Source: Variovorax sp. UMC13
GTDB taxonomy: Bacteria; Pseudomonadota; Gammaproteobacteria; Burkholderiales; Burkholderiaceae_C
Reading direction: 5' to 3'
Length of the DNA: 64,000 nucleotides
NCBI RefSeq assembly: GCF_014170375.1
Contig: NZ_LZZW01000036.1
Span: 186,001 to 250,000 of the forward strand
The notes under the pieces were generated by a model. The model was not told the origin of the DNA and did not search any database. It saw nothing but the letters and a program-made list of their open reading frames with translations. Positions 52,651 to 60,639 of this stretch are shown in pieces (positions within the stretch are counted from its first letter, which is position 1; every line of letters begins with the position of its first letter). Position numbers and translations under genes: made by a program.

Positions 52651-53634
52651 TCAGTCGAGCTTCACGCCGGTGCTCTTCACCACCTCGCGCCACTTGGCGA
52701 CGTCGGCCTGCACCAGCGCGGCGAAGGCCTCGGGCGTGTTGGCCACGGGCAGCGCGCCCAGGTCGAGCATCTGCTTGTTCACCTCGGGCTGCTTCACGGC
52801 TTCGGCGATGGCCTGCTGGATGGTCTTCAGCACGGCCGGCGGCGTGCCCGCCGGTGCCAGCAGGCCGAACCAGCCCGACACCTCGTAGCCCGGCACGCCG
52901 CTCTCGGCCACGGTCGGGATCTCGGGCGCGCCGGGCCAGCGCTGCGCGGTGGTCACGGCGATGGCGCGCACCTTGCCGCTGCGCACGAAATTGATGGTCG
53001 AGGGCAGGTTGTCGAAGCCCACCTGCACCTGGCCGCCCATCAGGTCGGTGAGCATGGGCGCGGCGCCCTTGTACGGCACGTGCAGCATGTCGACGTGGGC
53101 CATCATCTTGAGCAGTTCGGCGCTCATGTGCGGCGAACCGCCCAGGCTGGTCGAGCCGTAGTTGAGCTTGCCCGGCTGCGCCTTGGCGAGCGCCAGCAGC
53201 TCCTGCAGGTTCTTCGCCGGCACGCTCGGGTGCACCGCAATGATGTTGGGCGTGCTCGCGACGATGGTCACGGGCGCGAAGTCCTTCACCGCGTCGTAGG
53301 GCAGCGTCTTGTAGACCGCCGAGTTGATGCCGTGCGTGCTGGCCGTGCCCATCAGCAGCGTGTAGCCGTCGGCCGGCGAACGCGCCACCTCGGCCGAGCC
53401 GATGGCGCCGTTGGCGCCGCCCTTGTTCTCGACCACGAAGGGCTGCTTGAGCCGTTCGCCGAGCTGCTGCGCCGCGACGCGCGCAATGATGTCCGTGGTG
53501 CCGCCGGCCGGATAGGGCACGATGAGCCGCACCGGCTTGTTCGGATAGCCCTGGGCCTGAGCCTGGGCCTGGGCTGCGGCCATGGCCGCCACCGACAGCA
53601 GGGCCACGCCGAAGCATCGAATCGTCGTCTTCAT
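52651..53634 (-). CDS. Bug-family binding protein
   Basis: Tripartite tricarboxylate receptor of 327 residues with a signal peptide (about 1-28) containing a repeated AQ tract (AQAQAQAQ) right before the mature start YPNKPVRLIVPYPAGGTTD. The usual GGANGAIGSAEVARS and YGSTSLGGSPHMSAE segments follow. It is the third Bug gene in the window. It lies 26 bases after the small AtuA-associated gene and likely shares its transcript, so it may capture an AtuA-pathway precursor. Confidence 0.92.
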   Translation of the reverse strand: MKTTIRCFGVALLSVAAMAAAQAQAQAQGYPNKPVRLIVPYPAGGTTDIIARVAAQQLGERLKQPFVVENKGGANGAIGSAEVARSPADGYTLLMGTASTHGINSAVYKTLPYDAVKDFAPVTIVASTPNIIAVHPSVPAKNLQELLALAKAQPGKLNYGSTSLGGSPHMSAELLKMMAHVDMLHVPYKGAAPMLTDLMGGQVQVGFDNLPSTINFVRSGKVRAIAVTTAQRWPGAPEIPTVAESGVPGYEVSGWFGLLAPAGTPPAVLKTIQQAIAEAVKQPEVNKQMLDLGALPVANTPEAFAALVQADVAKWREVVKSTGVKLD

Positions 53635-53660
53635 CTGGCTTGTCTCCTTTTCTTATGAAG

Positions 53661-54014
53661 CTAGAGCAGGTGCTGCCCGTGCAGCTTGGGCGCGAGCGCG
53701 TCGGGCACCTCGATCTCGAAGCCCAGCACCGCGGCCGACAGCGCCTTGCCGTAGTTGTCCAGGCACAGGCTGCGCGACACGCCGCCGCCCAGCGCACCGT
53801 GGCAGACGAAGTTCATCGCGTCGATGTTGCGCGCCTCGTAGCGCAGCACCTCGCCGGTGATCGCGCCGCGGTAGAAGGCCTTGAAGCGCGCGGCCGTGAG
53901 CTGCTCGCGCAGCAGCGGGTAGAACTCGGGCTCGTAGGCGAAGACCGAGATGTTCGAGGTGTTGCCCTTGTCGCCCGAGCGCGCATGGGCCACGTGTTGC
54001 AGAAGAACTTTCAT
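53661..54014 (-). CDS. AtuA-associated small domain protein
   Basis: A 117-residue protein matching the C-terminal domain that follows AtuA-type DUF1446 proteins, often as a separate gene. It opens VLLQHVAHARSGDKGNTSNI and ends in a hydrophobic DALAPKLHGQHLL. It starts 9 bases after the AtuA gene; together they probably form one functional unit. The reaction is not known. Confidence 0.82.
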   Translation of the reverse strand: MKVLLQHVAHARSGDKGNTSNISVFAYEPEFYPLLREQLTAARFKAFYRGAITGEVLRYEARNIDAMNFVCHGALGGGVSRSLCLDNYGKALSAAVLGFEIEVPDALAPKLHGQHLL

Positions 54015-54023
54015 GGCGTTGCC

Positions 54024-55379
54024 TCAGCTTTCGAAGTACTGGATGGAGGCCGGCACCTGCTCGCGCGGCACCAGTGAGGACCACACGCCGATCACCTCGC
54101 GCGTGCGCTCCTGGTGCGGCACGCGCTTGCCGGTGTGGGCGATGCCCGAGACCGCCATGCCGTCGACCTCGCGGCCGACCTTCGCGGCCTCCTCGCGGGT
54201 CTTGGTGCGCGCCGCCACGCGCACCGCGATCTCGTAGGGCTCGGGCGCATCGGCCGGTGTCGCGTCGCCGTGGATCGCGTTGATGCCCAGGAAGTCGACG
54301 CGCATGTCCTCGGCGTCCAGCTTGACGATCTTGAAGCGCTCCTCGAGCACCTTCTTCGCGAGCTGCGCGCGGCGCAGTGCGCCCGGGCCGGCGTAGAAGA
54401 ACATGTCCTCGCCGATGAAGCCCTCGGTGCAGCCGATCGAGACCTTGAGCGTGGGCGTGCGCGGCTTGCCGCCCAGGCCGGTGACGCGCACGCGGTCGGG
54501 GCCGAGCTGCTCGAGCTTGGCGCTGGTGAAGTCGACCACCGCATCGGGCGTGAGGTAGTTGGCCGGGTCGTGCACCTCGTAGAGCATCTGCTCCTTCACC
54601 GTCTGCAGCGTCACCGCCCCGCCGCTGCCGGCCACCTTGGTGATCACCACGTCGCCGTTGGCCTCGACCTCGGCGATCGGGAAGGCGAAGTTCCAGGGCT
54701 CGGGCACGTCCTTGAAGCCGGGGTCGGAGAAATAGCCGCCGGTCACCTGCGCGCCGCATTCCAGCAAGTGGCCGATGCCGTTGCCCGCGCCCACGCGGTC
54801 ATGGTCGAGCGGGTCCCAGCCGAACTCGTACATCATCGGCGCCATGAAGATGGACGGGTCGGCCACGCGGCCGGTCACCACGATCTGCGCGCCCGCCTTC
54901 AGCGCCTCGACGATCGGTTCGGCGCCGAGGTAGGCCTCGGCCGAGATCAGCGTGGGCTTGAGCGTGTGCGTGGGCTGGCCGTTCTCGAGGATGGTGTCGG
55001 TGAGTTCGAGCACGCGGTCGGTGATCAGGCTGCCGCTCACGGCCGCCACCTTCACGCCGGTCACGCCGATCTCCTGCAGCAGCTCGACGATGCGCTTGGC
55101 CGCCGCCACCGGGTTGATCCAGCCCTGGTTCGACACGATGCGCGTGCCGTTGCGCATGCAGGCCGGCAGCACCGCGCGCATGCGGTCGTCGAGGTAGGTG
55201 TCGTAGCCGGGGAAGCTGGGGTCGCGTCGGGCGCGCACCTGCGCCGCCGACACCGTGGCCTCGGCCATGGTCTCGAAGCAGAGGTAGTCGAGTTCGCCGC
55301 GCTCGGCGTTCAGTGCGGCGGGCTCGACGCGGTCGCCCCACCAGGCTGCGCCCGAACCGATCCTGAGGGTCTTGCTCAT
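54024..55379 (-). CDS. AtuA (DUF1446) family protein
   Basis: A 451-residue protein of the acyclic-terpene-utilisation AtuA family, a conserved but poorly defined component of citronellol/geraniol-type and other acyl-CoA pathways. It starts LRIGSGAAWWGDRVEPA, has QGWINPVAAAKR near 106-117 and VVTGRVADPS near 188-197, and a C-terminal domain ending VPASIQYF. No atuC/atuF carboxylase genes are adjacent, so the pathway here may not concern terpenes. It diverges from a LysR gene and leads an operon with the small AtuA domain and Bug genes. Confidence 0.88.
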   Translation of the reverse strand: MSKTLRIGSGAAWWGDRVEPAALNAERGELDYLCFETMAEATVSAAQVRARRDPSFPGYDTYLDDRMRAVLPACMRNGTRIVSNQGWINPVAAAKRIVELLQEIGVTGVKVAAVSGSLITDRVLELTDTILENGQPTHTLKPTLISAEAYLGAEPIVEALKAGAQIVVTGRVADPSIFMAPMMYEFGWDPLDHDRVGAGNGIGHLLECGAQVTGGYFSDPGFKDVPEPWNFAFPIAEVEANGDVVITKVAGSGGAVTLQTVKEQMLYEVHDPANYLTPDAVVDFTSAKLEQLGPDRVRVTGLGGKPRTPTLKVSIGCTEGFIGEDMFFYAGPGALRRAQLAKKVLEERFKIVKLDAEDMRVDFLGINAIHGDATPADAPEPYEIAVRVAARTKTREEAAKVGREVDGMAVSGIAHTGKRVPHQERTREVIGVWSSLVPREQVPASIQYFES

Positions 55380-55411
55380 GTGGTCTTGTCTCCTGTGTGT
55401 GCGGACGATTC

Positions 55412-55479
55412 TGTACAGTGCCCCGGGGCCCGACAACGCACGCCGCAGCACAGCGCCTGTGAAGCCGCGGCACAGTACA
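55412..55479. promoter_or_regulatory. spaced inverted repeat between AtuA and LysR
   Basis: TGTACAGTGCC at 55412-55422 and GGCACAGTACA at 55469-55479 are inverted copies with one mismatch, 46 bases apart, in the 111-base divergent promoter. Either arm could be a half-operator for the LysR regulator. Confidence 0.4.
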
Positions 55480-55490
55480 AAGAAACCCGC

Positions 55491-56396
55491 ATGGACAAAT
55501 TCGGCGAGATGACGGTCTTCCTCCGCGTGGTGGAAGAAGGCAGCTTTTCAGGCGCGGGCCGGCGGCTGGCGCTGTCGCCCTCGGCCGTGAGCAAGCTCAT
55601 CGCGCGGCTCGAGGCGCGGCTCAACGTGCGGCTGTTCGAGCGCATCGCGGGCGCGATCCGGCTGACCGAGGAAGGCGCGCAGTTCCAGCGCGCGAGCCAG
55701 CGCGTGGTCGACGCGATGGCCGAGGCCGAGAACATCGCGGGCGCGGCCGAGACCGGGGTCTCGGGCACGCTGCACATCCACACGCCGCTGACCACCGCCA
55801 AGTACCTGCTCGCGCCGCTGCTGCCCGCGCTGATGGCGCGCCACCCGGCGCTCAAGCTCGAGTTCATCATCGGCACCGAGCGCGGCGACTTCGTCAAGCA
55901 GGGCATCGACGTGGCCATCCACAGCGGCCGGCCCACCGAGCTGTCGCTGATCGGCCGGCCGCTGATGCCGCGGCCGTGGGTGATCGCGGCCTCGCCGGCC
56001 TACCTGCGCGAGCACGGCACGCCGCAGACGCCCGACGAGCTGCTGCGCCACCGCTGCCTCAACTTCACCATCCGCACGCAGTGGAACGCCTGGACCTTCC
56101 GCGAGAGCGACGGCGCGCTCAAGACCATCGACATCCCGCGCCACATCGGCGCCAACCAGGGCGAGCTGCTGCGCACGCTGGCCATCGAGGGCCTGGGCGT
56201 GGTGCGGCTGGCCGAGTTCAACATCGCGGCCGACCTGGCCAGCGGCGCGCTGGTGCCGCTCCTGGCCGACTACCGCGAGAAGACCGACGACATGCTCTAC
56301 GTGCTGTACCCGCGCGGCCGCGTGCTGGCGCCGCGGGTGCGCGCCTTCCTGAATTTTCTCGAGGAGAGTTTTCCGGCCGGCCCTGGGGCAAGATGA
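55491..56396 (+). CDS. LysR family transcriptional regulator
   Basis: Regulator of 301 residues with a helix-turn-helix at about 5-62 (FSGAGRRLALSPSAVSKLIA), an effector domain with HTPLTTAKYLLAPLL near 90-110, and conserved IDVAIHSGR near 140-148, placing it in the CrgA/PA0477-like group. It is transcribed away from the AtuA operon and is its likely controller. Confidence 0.9.
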   Translation: MDKFGEMTVFLRVVEEGSFSGAGRRLALSPSAVSKLIARLEARLNVRLFERIAGAIRLTEEGAQFQRASQRVVDAMAEAENIAGAAETGVSGTLHIHTPLTTAKYLLAPLLPALMARHPALKLEFIIGTERGDFVKQGIDVAIHSGRPTELSLIGRPLMPRPWVIAASPAYLREHGTPQTPDELLRHRCLNFTIRTQWNAWTFRESDGALKTIDIPRHIGANQGELLRTLAIEGLGVVRLAEFNIAADLASGALVPLLADYREKTDDMLYVLYPRGRVLAPRVRAFLNFLEESFPAGPGAR

Positions 56397-56425
56397 GCGC
56401 CTCTTCTTCCTTCGAAAGGAATGCC

Positions 56426-56815
56426 ATGCGCAAGTCCCTCTCCCTGATCGCCATGGCCGCCGCGGCCCTGGTCTTCGTGCCGCACGCCGCGCTGGCCCAG
56501 CCCGCGCCCGGCACCTGCGAATTCAAGAAGGCCGACATCGCGCGCGACATCGAGGAAGCCAAGGCCAAGGGCCAGAAGAGCCGCGTGCGCGGCCTCGAGA
56601 AGGCGCTGCGCGAAACCCAGGCCAACTGCAGCGACGCCAAGCTGCAGAAGGCGCACCACGCGAGCATCCAGCGGCAGGAGAAGAAGGTGGCCGAGCGTCA
56701 GCGCGACCTGGACCAGGCACGGGCGCAGGGCAAGGCCGACAAGATCGCCAGCCGCGAGGCCAAGCTGGCCGAGGAACAGGCGCAGCTGCAGAAGCTGCGC
56801 ACCGGCGCGCGCTAG
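56426..56815 (+). CDS. DUF1090 (YqjC-like) periplasmic protein
   Basis: A 129-residue exported protein: a signal peptide of about 22 residues (ending ALAQP) followed by a highly charged helical region of the DUF1090 family. Two cysteines, in GTCEFKKADI and QANCSDAKLQ, can pair; the C-terminal half is a coiled coil rich in Lys, Arg, Glu and Gln. AAAGGA at 56415-56420 precedes the ATG. The E. coli homologue YqjC is stress-related but unassigned. It converges on the pirin gene. Confidence 0.85.
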   Translation: MRKSLSLIAMAAAALVFVPHAALAQPAPGTCEFKKADIARDIEEAKAKGQKSRVRGLEKALRETQANCSDAKLQKAHHASIQRQEKKVAERQRDLDQARAQGKADKIASREAKLAEEQAQLQKLRTGAR

Positions 56816-56828
56816 AAAGCCGCGCGCC

Positions 56829-57884
56829 TCAGGCCTTGGCCGTCACCGGCCGTTCCTCGTGCCCGTCCGGATGGCGCGCGAAGCGGGCCGGGTCGCTGCC
56901 GTGCACCGGCGCCTCGTCCTTCCAGGGCCAGCCGCCGAACTGGGTGCGGCGGTAGTCCTGCATGGTCTGCGCGATCTCGGCCTGCGTGTTCATCACGAAG
57001 GGACCGTACTGCGCCACCGGCTCGGCGATGGGCTTGCCCTGGAGCACCAGGAACTCGCCCTCGACCGCGCCGTTGAGCAGCTCCACCGCCTGGTCGGCGC
57101 GCAGCTCGATCGCCGCATGGCCGGTCACCTCGCGGCCGCCGACCTGCACCGACGCGCCCTTGAAGAAGTAGAGGCTGCGGCGCGTGCCGGTGCCCAGCGC
57201 GGCCGGCAGCGTCCAGCGGGCGCCGGGTGCCATGCGGACCGTCCAGATGGCCACGTCCGAGCCCTCCTGCGCGGCCCACGAATCGGGCGGCGGCGCGAGT
57301 GGCCCGCCGGTGCTGCCGGGGGCGCCGTCCACCGGCCCGATGCGGCCGGCCACGCAGGCCACGTCCGTGCTGCGGCCCTCGCCGTCGGTGGCGGTGAAGC
57401 GCGGCACGTCCTCGGCCCAGAACATGGTGAAGTGCGGCGCCACCATCTTGTGGCTGGCCGGCAGGTTGAGCCAGATCTGGAACAGCTCCAGCGGATTGGG
57501 CGCGCCCGCATCGAGCAGCGGGAACATCTCCGAATGCACGATGCCCTTGCCCGCGGTCAGCCACTGCACGTCGCCGCCGCCGAAGCGCGCGGCCGCGCCC
57601 AGCGAGTCGGAATGGTCGATCAGGCCCTTGCGCACGATGGTCACGGTCTCGAAGCCGCGGTGCGGATGGCCCGGGAAGCCGGGGATCTCCTCCCCGTGGT
57701 ACATGCTCCAGCCGTCCTTGCGGCTGAAGTCCTGGCCGATGGCGCGCCCTGCCAGCGAGGCGGCCGGCCCCATCGCGCCATTGGCCGCGGGGTAGGCGTC
57801 GTCGTGGTACGCGCAGAACAGGAACGGGTCGATGGTCTCCCACGGAAAGCCGAGGGGCTTGATCTGGACGATGGGGTCGGTCAT
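56829..57884 (-). CDS. pirin family protein
   Basis: Bicupin protein of 351 residues, longer than most pirins because of a Gly/Pro-rich insert near 195-215. The metal site of the N-terminal cupin is H73, H75, H117 and E119 (HPHRGFETV and GIVHSEM), so iron binding and possibly quercetinase-type dioxygenase activity are expected; many pirins have other roles. It is monocistronic. The IclR stop lies 118 bases upstream on the same strand. Confidence 0.88.
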   Translation of the reverse strand: MTDPIVQIKPLGFPWETIDPFLFCAYHDDAYPAANGAMGPAASLAGRAIGQDFSRKDGWSMYHGEEIPGFPGHPHRGFETVTIVRKGLIDHSDSLGAAARFGGGDVQWLTAGKGIVHSEMFPLLDAGAPNPLELFQIWLNLPASHKMVAPHFTMFWAEDVPRFTATDGEGRSTDVACVAGRIGPVDGAPGSTGGPLAPPPDSWAAQEGSDVAIWTVRMAPGARWTLPAALGTGTRRSLYFFKGASVQVGGREVTGHAAIELRADQAVELLNGAVEGEFLVLQGKPIAEPVAQYGPFVMNTQAEIAQTMQDYRRTQFGGWPWKDEAPVHGSDPARFARHPDGHEERPVTAKA

Positions 57885-58002
57885 GGGGTCTTCCTTGTGT
57901 GTGCCGGGCCGATGGGGCGCGGCGATCCAGCCTCGAATATGGGGCCGGATCGGCCGCCGCAAAGGCCGCCGCGGAAGACAGGCTGTTGCGCCAGCGGAAC
58001 GG

Positions 58003-58806
58003 CTAGGCGATGCCCGCGATGCGCCCGATGTCCTCGGCGCAGCGCTGCAGCCGCGGCAGCAGATCGAACAGGTCGTCGTGCGCGGTGTGGGTGCCGCGCA
58101 GCGAGGCGATGGTGAGCACGGCGCGGGTGCGGCCGCGCGGGTTGCCGACCGGCACGCTCAGGTCGCGGCCGCCCACGAAGCGCGCGTTCTCGGCATAGCC
58201 CCAGCCGTCGGCGCGCATCTTGGCCAGCAGCGCCAGGTAGGCGGTGCGTTCGTCGGCGCTGCGGCGCTGGTACTCGGCGCGGCGGCCGAGCAGCTCGTCG
58301 CGCTCGTCCTCCGGCGAGTTGGCCAGCAGCACCTGGCCCGACAGCGTGTCGACCGCCGAATGCAGCGAGCCGGCCTCGACCGACAGCCGGATCGAGGTCG
58401 GCGCATCGACCTGCGTCAGCACCAGCAGCTGGTCGCGGTGCAGCACGCTCAGGTGGCAGGACTCGCGGATGTTGTCGACCAGTTCGCGCATCGGCGCCGT
58501 GGCCGCGCGCAGCAGCTGCTCGTGCGGCGAATGGGTGCGGCTCAGTTCGAACAGCTTGAGCGTGAGCACGTAGCCGCCGTTGTCCTCGCGCCGCAGGTAG
58601 CCGCGCGCCTCCAGCGCGCTGAGCATGCGGAACAGCTCGCTGGGCTCGCGGCCCAGCGCCCGCGCCAGCTGCGCCTGCGTCATCGGCACCGCCTGCGCCG
58701 ACAGCAGCTCGAGCACGTCGAGTGCCTTCTCGACCGCCGGCACCGCGTACTTGGGGCGGCGTTCGGCGTCGGTGTCGTCGGTCTCGGGGGCGGTGGTGTG
58801 CTTCAT
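58003..58806 (-). CDS. IclR family transcriptional regulator
   Basis: Regulator of 267 residues with a winged helix-turn-helix at about 24-80 (VEKALDVLELLSAQAVPMTQ, LARALGREPSELFRMLSALE) and a GAF-like effector domain. It follows the MaoC and CoA-transferase genes in the same direction with only 12 bases to MaoC, so it is transcribed with them. It is the likely regulator of this operon and the divergent TRAP operon. Confidence 0.9.
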   Translation of the reverse strand: MKHTTAPETDDTDAERRPKYAVPAVEKALDVLELLSAQAVPMTQAQLARALGREPSELFRMLSALEARGYLRREDNGGYVLTLKLFELSRTHSPHEQLLRAATAPMRELVDNIRESCHLSVLHRDQLLVLTQVDAPTSIRLSVEAGSLHSAVDTLSGQVLLANSPEDERDELLGRRAEYQRRSADERTAYLALLAKMRADGWGYAENARFVGGRDLSVPVGNPRGRTRAVLTIASLRGTHTAHDDLFDLLPRLQRCAEDIGRIAGIA

Positions 58807-58818
58807 GGGCCGATCAGT

Positions 58819-59271
58819 TTAGCCCTGTGCCGAACGCCTTTCGACGATGTGCAGGTGCTCGCAGACCAGCACCGTCTCCTGCCGCTGGTTGGTCACGGTC
58901 ACGGTCTCGACCACGATGCCGTGGCCGCTGCGCTTGGGGTGGTCGCGCTTGTCGCTGATCTCCACCTTGGAGTAGAGCGTGTCGCCGATGAACACCGGCT
59001 TCACGAAGCGCAGGCGGTCGTAGCCGTAGGACATGGCGCGCGGGTTGATCACCGTGGCCGTCAGGCCGATCCCCACGCTGAAGACCAGCGTGCCGTGCGC
59101 GATGCGCTGGCCGAAGTCCTGCGTGGCGCACCAGGCGGCGTCCATGTGGTGCGGGAAGAAGTCGCCGGTCTGGCCGGCGTGCAGCACGATGTCGGCCTCG
59201 GTGAGGGTGCGGCCGGTGGTGGTGCGCGTGGCGCCCGGCACGTAGTCTTCGAAGAATTGCTCGTGGGTCAT
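58819..59271 (-). CDS. MaoC-type enoyl-CoA hydratase/dehydratase
   Basis: Hot-dog-fold hydratase of 150 residues, acting on a CoA thioester. The catalytic segment TGDFFPHHMD at 35-44 gives D37 and H41 or H42, and GTLVFSVGIGL follows as usual. The ATG overlaps the CoA-transferase stop (ATGA). In this operon it probably hydrates or dehydrates the thioester made by the transferase, in a pathway similar to mesaconyl- or itaconyl-CoA use. Confidence 0.9.
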   Translation of the reverse strand: MTHEQFFEDYVPGATRTTTGRTLTEADIVLHAGQTGDFFPHHMDAAWCATQDFGQRIAHGTLVFSVGIGLTATVINPRAMSYGYDRLRFVKPVFIGDTLYSKVEISDKRDHPKRSGHGIVVETVTVTNQRQETVLVCEHLHIVERRSAQG

Positions 59272-60479
59272 GGTGCGAAAGAGGAGGAAGGTGAGGAAGG
59301 CAGGCCGTACTCGCGTGCGATGGCCTCGGTGTCGGCACCCAGGCGCGGCGCGCCCTCCGCGCTGTAGAGCCGCCGGCCGTCGATGCGGATCGGGCAGCGC
59401 GTGGTCTGCATCGTGGCGCCGCTGGCGCTGCGGATGGTCTGCGTCATGCCCAGCGCCGCGAAAGCCGGGTGGGCGGTGAGCTGCGGCCAGCGCAGCACGT
59501 CGGCGCACCACACGCCGGCCGGCTCGAGGATGGCGAGCCAGTGGGCGCTGTCCTGCGCCAGCAGGTCCTGCTGCAGCTGCTGCTTGAGCGCGTCGCGGTT
59601 GCGGAACCACCCGCCGCGGTCGGCCGCCAGCGCGGCCAGCGCGTCGCTGCCGATCAGCTGCGCGAGCTTGTCCATCGGCGTCATCGCCACCGCCATGAAG
59701 CCGTCGCGCGTGCGGTAGATGCCGTAGGGCGCGGCGCCGTGCACGCTCGCATGGTTCTCGGCGGTGCGCGCGGGCTGGCTGCCGTCGCCGTTGAGGAAGG
59801 CGGTGAAGGGCTCGAACTGCAGGTCCAGCGCCGACTCGAGCAGGCTCACGTCGACCCGGCCGCCGCGCCCGGTCACGCCGCGCCGCAGCAGCGCCGCGAG
59901 GATGCCCTGCACCAGGTGCGCGCCGGTGATCACGTCGATCATCGAGACGCCGGCCGGCACCGGCGGGCCGCTGCCGTCGGCGTGCGCATCGCCGCCCAGC
60001 CAGGCCAGGCCCGAGAGCGACTGCACCAGCAGGTCCTGGCCGGGCTTGTCGCGCCACGGGCCCTCCTCGCCGTAGCCGGTGACGGCCGCGTAGACGAGGC
60101 GCGGGTTGAGCGCCATCGCACTGGCCGCGTCGAGCCCGATGCGCTCCATCACGCCGGGGCGGAAGTTGTGGATCATCACGTCGGCGCCTGCGATCAGCGC
60201 CTTCACCCGCGCCAGGTCGGCCGGCGCCTTCAGGTCGGCCGCGAAGCTGCGCTTGCGCCGGTTGATGGTGTGGAACAGCGCGCTGTCGCCCTCGAAGGTC
60301 TGGTCGGCCAGCACCAGGCCGCGGCACAGGTCGCCCCCGTCGGGCCGTTCGACCTTGACCACGTCCGCGCCCAGGTCGGCCAGCCGCAGCGCACACGAGG
60401 GGCCGGCCAGGAACTGGCTGAAATCCAGCACGCGCAGGCCGGCCAGCGGCAAGGCCTCCGGAGTCGATGAATCAAGCAT
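59268..60479 (-). CDS. class III CoA transferase (CaiB/BaiF family)
   Basis: Transfers CoA between carboxylic acids. The 403-residue chain begins LAGLRVLDFSQFLAGPSCAL and has the catalytic aspartate D149 in KPGQDLLVQ, preceded by GYGEEGPW. ATG at 60479 is chosen; a TTG two codons earlier is possible. The substrate is probably a C4-C5 dicarboxylate imported by the divergent TRAP carrier, then processed by MaoC. This is an inference from the layout. Confidence 0.9.
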   Translation of the reverse strand: MLDSSTPEALPLAGLRVLDFSQFLAGPSCALRLADLGADVVKVERPDGGDLCRGLVLADQTFEGDSALFHTINRRKRSFAADLKAPADLARVKALIAGADVMIHNFRPGVMERIGLDAASAMALNPRLVYAAVTGYGEEGPWRDKPGQDLLVQSLSGLAWLGGDAHADGSGPPVPAGVSMIDVITGAHLVQGILAALLRRGVTGRGGRVDVSLLESALDLQFEPFTAFLNGDGSQPARTAENHASVHGAAPYGIYRTRDGFMAVAMTPMDKLAQLIGSDALAALAADRGGWFRNRDALKQQLQQDLLAQDSAHWLAILEPAGVWCADVLRWPQLTAHPAFAALGMTQTIRSASGATMQTTRCPIRIDGRRLYSAEGAPRLGADTEAIAREYGLPSSPSSSFAP

Positions 60480-60491
60480 GAGCAAACAGTA

Positions 60492-60500
60492 AGTTCATAT
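60492..60500. promoter_or_regulatory. AGTTCATAT motif, CoA-transferase side
   Basis: AGTTCATAT, which with the next bases (GAG) approaches the palindrome GTTCATATGAAC. The same 9-mer recurs at 60585-60593 next to the TRAP promoter, suggesting a shared regulator such as IclR. Confidence 0.4.
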
Positions 60501-60574
60501 GAGTTGGCATGCGTGCGCCTTGTCGCGGAAAACCCTAATCGACAATACACCCGTCTGGCAGCATCATTTCATAC

Positions 60575-60591
60575 ATGAACTGATAGTTCAT
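60575..60591. promoter_or_regulatory. dyad upstream of the TRAP operon
   Basis: ATGAACT, spacer GAT, AGTTCAT: perfect 7-base arms, 49 bases before the dctP-type ATG. The right arm extends to AGTTCATAT, the motif also found on the other side of the divergent promoter. Confidence 0.55.
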
Positions 60592-60639
60592 ATAGGAATT
60601 ACACCAATGCGCCCCGAGCGCTCTCCCTTGGAGACAACC

